A stretch of 5,837 nt of DNA from Bacteriovorax stolpii (GTDB lineage Bacteria > Bdellovibrionota > Bacteriovoracia > Bacteriovoracales > Bacteriovoracaceae): NCBI GenBank assembly GCA_945862475.1, contig CAMAYW010000173.1, positions 1 through 5,837 on the forward strand, in the 5' to 3' direction. The notes under the pieces are model-generated. The model searched no databases and was not told the DNA's origin. It worked only from the letters and a program-made list of their open reading frames with translations. Below, piece by piece: positions 1 through 5,314 of this stretch (positions within the stretch are counted from its first letter, which is position 1; each line of letters begins with the position of its first letter). The position numbers and the translations under genes are program-made.

Positions 1-376
1 TCGTGAGGTAGTGAAAAACACCTTTTTTAGTCGCGGCAATCGCTGTTTCAATGCTGGCAAATCCCGTCATCACGATCGAAACGAACTCAAAACCCTTATC
101 TTTTAGAATATCAATTAAGAGAAGCCCATCTGAGCCCTGCTCTAGACTAATATCTGTGATTAAGCAAAAGGGAGCATCTTTGGGATGGTTCTTCGCAAAG
201 TTCATGAGAAGGTCCTCAGAACTTGTGAAAAGCTGAACATTCAATTTAAGGGATTGTTCGAGATATTTTTTAAGACTCATTCCCAAAAGCTTGTCGTCTT
301 CAACGATAATAATAGGTGGGAAGTTGTTGGCCTCTGACCCATCAAAACTTTGATGTAGAAAATTCATATCGTCCAT
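1..376 (-). CDS. Response regulator, receiver domain (N-terminal part, runs off left edge)
   Basis: This is the first 125 residues of a two-component response regulator. A short tail of about 20 residues precedes the receiver (REC) fold. The first beta strand is IIIVEDD (22-28), with the acidic Mg-binding pair D27/D28. The probable phospho-acceptor is D75 in LITDISLEQGSDG. The conserved Thr is T104 in VMTGFASIETAIAATKKG, followed by HYLT at 122-125. The next codon begins with A at the window edge, which fits the conserved Lys of the usual T-K-P motif. The ATG at 376 has GGAGGA three bases upstream. ATG at 367 (M4) is a less likely start because its spacing to that site is about 12. The MTG-x-AS-x-ETA-x-x-A pattern is common in NtrC- and FixJ-type receivers, but the output domain lies outside the window, so DNA binding, sigma54 activation or another output cannot be decided. 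No partner kinase is visible. Confidence 0.9.
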   Translation of the reverse strand, partial: MDDMNFLHQSFDGSEANNFPPIIIVEDDKLLGMSLKKYLEQSLKLNVQLFTSSEDLLMNFAKNHPKDAPFCLITDISLEQGSDGLLLIDILKDKGFEFVSIVMTGFASIETAIAATKKGVFHYLT

Positions 377-396
377 AGTTCCTCCGAGATCCCCAA

Positions 397-424
397 TTTA
401 CAATTGTGAAAGTCACGGTGTCAA
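397..424 (-). promoter_or_regulatory. Candidate sigma70-type promoter for the response regulator
   Basis: On the minus strand a perfect TTGACA (424-419) is followed after 16 bases by TGTAAA (402-397), a weak -10 box. Transcription would start near 390, giving a leader of roughly 14 bases that still includes the GGAGGA ribosome binding site at 385-380. The -35 box is excellent and the -10 is mediocre, so an activator or a different start is possible. A second TTGACACC lies 54 bases upstream (478-471) without a convincing -10 partner. Confidence 0.4.
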
Positions 425-538
425 TTTTTAGACCTAGAATTTATCTATGAAAAACAATAACTTAAAAAGAGGTGTCAAATGTAAGACGATGTTAAATGGA
501 ATTTTGACGTATTTAAAATGACTTAGAAAATGCGCTTA

Positions 539-772
539 TTAAGTGAAATAGTATAGATAAAATTTCTTTATAATTTTCACTGTCTTCTCTGGACCGCCGG
601 CCCACATATAAAAGCCCACACACGCCGTTCCTAATCCTGCAATGAGAAGACAAAAGAGTGCAGAAAGTTTTTTCTTCTTTAACCAATACAAATATCCAAA
701 CTCAGCTCCAAGAACCATCAAAGGAACTGCCCAAAAAGGTGTATGTCGAGCGAGATAAAAAATTTCTTGCAT
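539..772 (-). CDS. Small two-helix membrane protein of unknown function
   Basis: I do not recognise this 77-residue protein. It has two hydrophobic stretches, about residues 13-31 (FWAVPLMVLGAEFGYLYWL) and 36-60 (LSALFCLLIAGLGTACVGFYMW onward). A basic KKKK turn at 32-35 separates them and a Lys-rich, aromatic tail follows (EKTVKIIKKFYLYYF). The KKKK loop suggests a hairpin in the inner membrane with the loop on the cytoplasmic side. The ATG at 772 follows directly after the U-tract of the metK terminator, and an in-frame TAA at 790-788 rules out any earlier start. The only Shine-Dalgarno-like sequence, TAAGGGG, lies 11 bases upstream inside the terminator stem. An internal ATG at 718 (M19) has no better site and would destroy the first helix. 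Coherent membrane topology supports a real gene; the odd start and small size keep confidence moderate. Confidence 0.55.
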   Translation of the reverse strand: MQEIFYLARHTPFWAVPLMVLGAEFGYLYWLKKKKLSALFCLLIAGLGTACVGFYMWAGGPEKTVKIIKKFYLYYFT

Positions 773-801
773 AAAAAAAAGGGCCCCTTAGAGAGGCCCT
801 T
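773..801 (-). terminator. Strong intrinsic terminator of metK
   Basis: On the minus strand AAGGGCCTC (801-793) pairs with GGGGCCCTT (787-779) around a five-base loop, giving a nine-pair GC-rich stem with a single G-U pair. It is followed by a run of eight T (780-773), two of which also sit in the stem. It begins 24 bases after the metK stop codon, the textbook layout of a rho-independent terminator. The U-tract ends exactly at the ATG of the next small gene. Confidence 0.93.
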
Positions 802-812
802 CCTATAAAAGT

Positions 813-831
813 TTCTAAACTTAGTTTAGAA
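813..831 (-). repeat. Inverted repeat spanning the metK stop codon
   Basis: The minus strand reads TTCTAAAC-TAA-GTTTAGAA, two perfect eight-base arms around a three-base centre. The metK stop codon (828-826) lies in the first arm. The stem is AT-rich with a tight loop and no T-run follows, so it is not itself a terminator. It sits 11 bases before the terminator stem and could act as a small 3' mRNA hairpin. Confidence 0.6.
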
Positions 832-1989
832 CATTCCTTTCAATTTATCGACCATATCCAATCTTTCCCATGTGAAACCATCTTTCGAGTTACGTCCAAA
901 GTGTCCGTAAGCAGCCGTTTCAGAATAAATTGGGCGGAGAAGATCAAGGCGCTGAATGATGGCCTTTGGTCTCATATCAAAAAGCTCATTAATTGCGGCC
1001 GTAAGCTTCACTTCATCGACTTTTGAAGTACCAAAAGTATCGATTAAAAGAGACATCGGACGAGCGACACCAATCGCGTAAGCAACTTGGACGAGAGCTC
1101 TCTCTGCAAGTCCAGCGGCCACCACGTTCTTAGCGATATGACGAGCGGCATAGGCTGCAGAACGGTCAACCTTAGAAGGATCCTTACCAGAAAAAGCTCC
1201 TCCACCGTGAGCACCGTGACCACCATAGGTATCGACGATAATTTTTCTTCCTGTAAGACCACAGTCTCCCATTGGCCCACCAATTACGAAGCGACCAGTT
1301 GGATTGATGAAGTATTTAGTATTTTTATCGATTAAGTGAGAAGGAACAGTTTTTTTAATTACTTCTTCCATCACTCCTTCTTCAATTTGTTTCTGAGTCA
1401 TGCTCTCAGCATGTTGAGTAGAAACCACGATGGCATCAATGCGAGAAAGTTTTCCATTTATATATTGAGCAGTAACTTGAGTTTTCCCATCAGCACGAAG
1501 GTCCTTAAGAGTGCCGTTGTGACGAACTTCTGAAAGTCTTTTGGCAAGTTTATGGGAAAGATCGATCGTCATCGGCATATACGAATCTGTTTCGTTGATA
1601 GCGTAACCAAACATCAAACCTTGGTCACCGGCTCCTTGATCTAGAAATTTTCCTTCACCTTCGTTCACGCCCATGGCGATATCTTGAGATTGTTTTCCAA
1701 GAGCGATAGTGACACCACAAGTATTTGCATCGAACCCTTTATCAGAGTGATCGTAACCAATTTTTTTGATTGTTTTACGAACTGTTTCATTGATATCGAC
1801 GTTCGCACCAGTCGTCACTTCTCCAGCAACAACCACGAGACCAGTTGTAATTAAAGTTTCGCATGCTACTCGAGATTTTGGGTCTTGGGTTAGCATGGCA
1901 TCTAATACGGCATCTGAAATCTGGTCAGCGATTTTATCCGGATGGCCTTCAGTCACTGATTCAGAGGTAAACATGTAATCTTTCAACAT
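826..1989 (-). CDS. metK: S-adenosylmethionine synthetase (methionine adenosyltransferase)
   Basis: This cytoplasmic enzyme joins methionine and ATP to make S-adenosylmethionine, phosphate and pyrophosphate; the product is the general methyl donor. The 387-residue length matches the family (about 384 in E. coli). Hallmarks are in order: FTSESVTEGHPDKIADQISD (7-26) with the catalytic His16 and metal ligand Asp18, the ATP-binding GAGDQG (119-124), TGRFVIGGPMGDCGLTGRK (231-249), and the Gly-rich loop HGGGAFSGKDPSKVDRS (261-277). The ending FTWERLDMVDKL is also typical. The start at 1989 is set by AGGAG (2002-1998) eight bases upstream. ATG at 1974 (M6) gives a start closer to the E. coli one but lacks such a site. 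The gene has its own promoter and terminator, so it is probably monocistronic. The leader is only about 40 bases, too short for a SAM riboswitch. No damage or missing catalytic residue is seen. Confidence 0.98.
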   Translation of the reverse strand: MLKDYMFTSESVTEGHPDKIADQISDAVLDAMLTQDPKSRVACETLITTGLVVVAGEVTTGANVDINETVRKTIKKIGYDHSDKGFDANTCGVTIALGKQSQDIAMGVNEGEGKFLDQGAGDQGLMFGYAINETDSYMPMTIDLSHKLAKRLSEVRHNGTLKDLRADGKTQVTAQYINGKLSRIDAIVVSTQHAESMTQKQIEEGVMEEVIKKTVPSHLIDKNTKYFINPTGRFVIGGPMGDCGLTGRKIIVDTYGGHGAHGGGAFSGKDPSKVDRSAAYAARHIAKNVVAAGLAERALVQVAYAIGVARPMSLLIDTFGTSKVDEVKLTAAINELFDMRPKAIIQRLDLLRPIYSETAAYGHFGRNSKDGFTWERLDMVDKLKGMF

Positions 1990-2036
1990 AGGTGGTGCTC
2001 CTGTGATGTCTAAACAAATAATAATCTAGTGGCGGT

Positions 2037-2065
2037 TTTATACACTGCCCTACTTACTTTTTCAA
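2037..2065 (-). promoter_or_regulatory. Sigma70-type promoter of metK
   Basis: TTGAAA (2065-2060) and TATAAA (2042-2037) are separated by exactly 17 bases on the minus strand, each one mismatch from consensus. The predicted start near 2030 gives a leader of about 40 bases that ends with AGGAG ahead of the ATG. The -35 box lies inside a 17-base palindrome, a possible operator. Confidence 0.75.
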
Positions 2066-2071
2066 AAAGTA
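2055..2071. repeat. 17-base perfect palindrome over the metK -35 box
   Basis: TACTTTTTGAAAAAGTA (minus-strand reading) has two perfect eight-base arms around one central base. It covers the -35 hexamer of the metK promoter and lies 32 bases beyond the stop of the upstream lipoprotein gene. It could be a dimeric repressor site. As RNA it would form only a weak A-U hairpin with no T-run after it, so it is a poor terminator for the upstream operon. Confidence 0.5.
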
Positions 2072-2102
2072 TTTTGGAATATTTACGTTAAATAAAAGCT
2101 AA

Positions 2103-3827
2103 CTAATTGAGAGGTATTTCTGTCTTCGTGAAGTAACGAAAATAGTGTGGATTTCGATGCTCAAAAAAGAGCTTATTTCCATTTTTTTCTCCGAGAGCAT
2201 AGTTCTTTCCAGCTATTTCTAGCACTTGATAAAGGGATGCCTCTGGATCTTTAAAGGCGTAGAGGAATGTGTAGTCGCCGTTTTTAAAAAGCTTTAGGAG
2301 TTTTTCTTGTCCACTTGCCAAAAGACCCGGTCTTTCGGGATACGCCAGATAATCTTCCCAGATGGAATCCATATGGATTCTTCCAATCATACTAGAACGA
2401 GAAAAATACCTGGTCGTTTTAAAAGAGGGATTCTCCTCTTTTAAAACCTGGAGGGCAATTTCAACATTTCTTTGTCTGAGTTTTCTCGCTTTGGGGGCCA
2501 TGTCAGGACAGAAAATTTTTGCGACACCATTCATGTAATAATACGTAAAAGAAAATTCACCTTGCTTAAAAAGGGCATTAAGCCAGCGCTCATTTTTGAT
2601 GTGAAAGTCAGTTGATACTTTTTTTAAATAGGGATAAATAAATTCTTTTTTTCCAATCGAGAGATACTTAGGCTTATCAAGGCGATTTAAAACGACTCGG
2701 GCCACATCCATTCTTTCTAAAGCGTCTTCGCCGTCTACTCCCCCAACTTCATTCATGAGAATTGTTTCTAAAACAAAAATGGCTCTTGTGATCTCAGGTT
2801 GATGAAGCCAATGGTTGTAAACTTCTGCTTGTTTTTTATAAACAAATTCCTTTAATTTATCAGTCGCTCGGTTGTGATCTCGAATAAGCTCACGGTTAGG
2901 CGTCGAATTTTTATCTCCAGCGATCTTTGGAACTTGGTTCTCTGGAAGTGTGAGAGATTTGTAAAAATCAAATGTACGCTTAACTCTCTCCTCCCATTCC
3001 GTTAATCTCTCTAAGATACGTGACTTCCCTTTTGAGAGTTCTGATTCAATCTTCCCTAAAACGAAATCCGCATCATAGCGAGCATCCTCTGAGAGATAGA
3101 AATCATGGGCAGCAAGTTCAAAATGAAGAGTATCGATCGTCGTTCTTAGATAAATATCTGAACCAGTATGATCTTTATTGTAGGCCCCATCTTCCAAAAG
3201 TTTACGGTACATAAAGGTATAATTGGCAATTTTAATCGATTCAGAATCTTCTTTTTCTTTAAACCCATCATACACTTTTCTGTTTTTAAGATGATCGACT
3301 GGGTACTGAAAATTTGTGAGAAAAGAAACTTTCTTAATGAGAAGTTCATATTGGCGAAGGAGTTCATCTAATAATTTTAGTGATTCCACTCGAGACAATC
3401 TCTTTTTACTCTCATCTGAACTTAATTCAGATTTTTTTAATGTCAGTAACCGGCCGAGAATCCGTCGCATCTCGGATGTGACTCCTGAACCGGGAATTCC
3501 TTTTCTTTGAACCAATTCTTTTTGAGATTTAATCCATGAAAGCTTCTTTTCCATTTGAGGTAAAAGAGCATTTATCGTTTCAACATCCACGTCATCGTTT
3601 AATTCAGGAATCCAATAACCTTGTCCTCTGTACTCCAAGAGATACTTATCAAAAATATCCTCTGCCCTCGGAACACATACCTTTTGTCTAAAATCATCAA
3701 AGGAGTCCATGTAGGTCGCCACGTGTTTTTCAATCTTGCCCTCCCACTTAATCGTTGAAGCGCAAGATGTTGCCGAGAGAAGGCAAAAAAGAAAACAAAA
3801 TCGTTTAAGACTTAAGTTCTTGTACAA
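2103..3827 (-). CDS. Predicted lipoprotein with a SleB/CwlJ-like cell-wall hydrolase domain
   Basis: This 574-residue protein starts with a lipoprotein signal: basic KNLSLKR, a hydrophobic core, then ATSC with Cys22 as the probable lipidated residue. Ala at +2 (no Asp) suggests sorting to the outer membrane. Residues about 30-345 are charged and mostly helical, with no family I recognise. The C-terminal part resembles SleB/CwlJ-type hydrolases (Hydrolase_2). ILMNEVGGVDGE (356-367) would hold the catalytic Glu360, followed by VARVVLNR (375-382), then FSF (425-427), a helix with RNVEIALQVL (453-462) and RYFSRSS (473-479). By family analogy it would cut peptidoglycan glycan strands from the periplasmic face. 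The start is TTG at 3827, chosen because GGGAG (3839-3835) sits seven bases upstream and because it gives the signal peptide; the next Met is residue 40. It overlaps the end of mpl by 23 bases, so the two are very likely cotranscribed. The lipoprotein call is good; the enzyme call is an inference from motifs. Confidence 0.72.
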   Translation of the reverse strand: MYKNLSLKRFCFLFCLLSATSCASTIKWEGKIEKHVATYMDSFDDFRQKVCVPRAEDIFDKYLLEYRGQGYWIPELNDDVDVETINALLPQMEKKLSWIKSQKELVQRKGIPGSGVTSEMRRILGRLLTLKKSELSSDESKKRLSRVESLKLLDELLRQYELLIKKVSFLTNFQYPVDHLKNRKVYDGFKEKEDSESIKIANYTFMYRKLLEDGAYNKDHTGSDIYLRTTIDTLHFELAAHDFYLSEDARYDADFVLGKIESELSKGKSRILERLTEWEERVKRTFDFYKSLTLPENQVPKIAGDKNSTPNRELIRDHNRATDKLKEFVYKKQAEVYNHWLHQPEITRAIFVLETILMNEVGGVDGEDALERMDVARVVLNRLDKPKYLSIGKKEFIYPYLKKVSTDFHIKNERWLNALFKQGEFSFTYYYMNGVAKIFCPDMAPKARKLRQRNVEIALQVLKEENPSFKTTRYFSRSSMIGRIHMDSIWEDYLAYPERPGLLASGQEKLLKLFKNGDYTFLYAFKDPEASLYQVLEIAGKNYALGEKNGNKLFFEHRNPHYFRYFTKTEIPLN

Positions 3828-5253
3828 AACTTGACTCCCAAAGCCCTAGGCATGTTCTATTACTGAGGACTAAAAGTACCGAATCTTTCTCGTTATACAG
3901 ATCAATAGATCGACGTAAATCTTCTAGAGTACTCACACAGGCAGATGGTTTACCTAGCTGATTGATCTCTTGTGCTAAGAGATCCACATCAAGGTCTTTT
4001 CCATTCAGTGCAGTCGTAGGAATACTCGCTTTTGCGATAATCACCTTATCAGAAGCAGCAAGTGAGTCTCTGAATTCACCTTGAAAAATAGATGATCTCG
4101 CAGTTGCTGAAATAGGTTCAAAAATTGTAACAATTTTTTTATTTTTAAATCGTGCCCTAATGGCATCAAGAGTAACAGTGATTGCTCGTGGATGATGAGC
4201 AAAATCATCGATCACAATCATATCTTTATACTTACCTCGGACCTCTTGACGACGCTTCACCATACCAATTTCTAGTGCAGCTTTTTGAACTTCTGAAACT
4301 TTAAATCCCTCTGCAAGAAGGTAAATCAGACAGCTCGTGAGATTTAAGACGTTATGTTGACCAACTACACTCGATTTAAAGGGAATTTCAATTCCTTCCC
4401 AGAGAATAGAGAACTCAGAACCATGCTCAAAAGTTTTTACGTTAAGAGGCCCCATTTTTGAACCCTCTCCGTAGAGAAACCATTTCTGATCTGATTTCTT
4501 TCCAAAATAATCTTTATATAATTTCATCGCCGAAGCATATTCCTGATTAAAAATAAGAGTCGACTTCATTCCCGGAATGACATCTCTGAATTCATCCTCA
4601 ATTTTTTCTACAGAAGAAAAAATATCTGCATGATCATATTCAAGAGAAGTAAGGATCATATTTTTTAATTCATAAAGACGAAACTTTGAAATCTTATGAA
4701 AATAAGCTGAATCATACTCATCCGATTCAATCACAAAATACTTATCTCCCAATTTGGCAGGCTCCCTGCCCTCAATTATTCCTCCCACTAAGTAACCAGG
4801 ATTTTGTCCAAGTTTCTCGAGGAGCTGAGTCATGAAATAAGTTGTGGTGGTTTTTCCGTGAGTGCCGGCAATACCAACGACATTTTTCTCTTTCAAAACT
4901 AATGAACCAAGAGCTGAAGGGAAAGAGGTGAATGGCACTCCACACTTTTCAATCATGCGGGCCGCTTCGGCTTTACCAGAAACTGAGTTTCCCACCACAA
5001 TGAGATCATATTGTTTTAAAAAATCAGGAGTCACCTGATCTAATTTATAAAGGGGTATTCCAGTGGTCTCAAGAAACGTACTCATGGGTGGATAGAAAGC
5101 AGAATCTGCTCCATGAACATCATATCCAGCTTGCTTCACAAGAACGGCCGCAGGCCCCATACCCGCACCACAGATTCTATAAAAAAAGACTTTTTTTATT
5201 TCGTTACGACGACGAATGAGTTCATCTTGAGTGATTAAATTTGAGAGATCCAT
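3805..5253 (-). CDS. mpl: UDP-MurNAc:L-alanyl-gamma-D-glutamyl-meso-DAP ligase (Mpl)
   Basis: Mpl reattaches recovered L-Ala-D-Glu-mesoDAP peptides to UDP-MurNAc using ATP, feeding recycled cell-wall peptide back into peptidoglycan synthesis in the cytoplasm. The 482-residue product follows the Mur ligase plan: Rossmann-like RICGAGMG (26-33), YPPMS (54-58), the ATP loop GTHGKTTTT (130-138), ESDEYDSAYF (176-185), LEYDHADIF (204-212), GQHN (298-301), RRQEVRG (334-340) and DDFAHHPRA (349-357). ESDEYD, YDHADIF and YPPMS distinguish Mpl from MurC. E. coli Mpl is slightly shorter (457). The usual SNGGFGGIH near the end is SNRTCLGLW here (464-472). I chose ATG 5253 over an in-frame TTG at 5259 because AAAGGA (5265-5260) lies six bases before the ATG and directly abuts the TTG. 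The ribosome site is inside an inverted repeat that could control translation. The gene follows the App1-like gene by 61 bases and overlaps the lipoprotein gene. Confidence 0.95.
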   Translation of the reverse strand: MDLSNLITQDELIRRRNEIKKVFFYRICGAGMGPAAVLVKQAGYDVHGADSAFYPPMSTFLETTGIPLYKLDQVTPDFLKQYDLIVVGNSVSGKAEAARMIEKCGVPFTSFPSALGSLVLKEKNVVGIAGTHGKTTTTYFMTQLLEKLGQNPGYLVGGIIEGREPAKLGDKYFVIESDEYDSAYFHKISKFRLYELKNMILTSLEYDHADIFSSVEKIEDEFRDVIPGMKSTLIFNQEYASAMKLYKDYFGKKSDQKWFLYGEGSKMGPLNVKTFEHGSEFSILWEGIEIPFKSSVVGQHNVLNLTSCLIYLLAEGFKVSEVQKAALEIGMVKRRQEVRGKYKDMIVIDDFAHHPRAITVTLDAIRARFKNKKIVTIFEPISATARSSIFQGEFRDSLAASDKVIIAKASIPTTALNGKDLDVDLLAQEINQLGKPSACVSTLEDLRRSIDLYNEKDSVLLVLSNRTCLGLWESSFVQELKS

Positions 5254-5254
5254 T

Positions 5255-5308
5255 CCCAATCCTTTTTTCAGTATGCCTCTATTTTAGCAGACTAGAAAAA
5301 GGATTGGG
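5255..5308 (-). promoter_or_regulatory. Inverted repeat that would hide the mpl ribosome binding site
   Basis: On the minus strand CCCAATCCTTTTT (5308-5296) is perfectly complementary to AAAAAGGATTGGG (5267-5255), 13 pairs with a 28-base loop. The 3' arm contains the whole mpl Shine-Dalgarno (AAAGGA, 5265-5260) and ends one base before the ATG. The 5' arm starts six bases after the stop codon of the upstream gene, so a ribosome finishing that gene would cover much of it. No T-run follows the 3' arm, so it does not look like a terminator. A translational coupling or RBS-occluding role is inferred. Confidence 0.6.
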
Positions 5309-5314
5309 GGAGAT

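Noticed and set aside
51..236. Plus-strand 61-residue open frame
   Set aside because: It lies opposite the conserved response-regulator receiver coding sequence, and its product has no recognisable motif.
1087..1978. Several plus-strand open frames (1087-1335, 1336-1533, 1766-1978) and a minus-strand frame at 1044-1283
   Set aside because: All lie inside metK, whose motifs are unambiguous. Their products have no recognisable domains, and they are shadows of the coding frame.
1990..2036. SAM riboswitch in the metK leader
   Set aside because: The predicted leader is only about 40 bases and shows no multi-helix junction; known SAM riboswitches need more sequence.
3020..3510. Short open frames on both strands inside the lipoprotein gene
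   Set aside because: They are low-complexity or charge-poor shadows of a long continuous frame with a signal peptide and a ribosome site.
5257..5259. TTG as the mpl start codon
   Set aside because: It directly abuts the AAAGGA ribosome site, while ATG two codons later has ideal six-base spacing.
5255..5308. The inverted repeat before mpl as an intrinsic terminator
   Set aside because: No T-run follows the 3' arm on either strand and the loop is 28 bases. RBS occlusion fits better.
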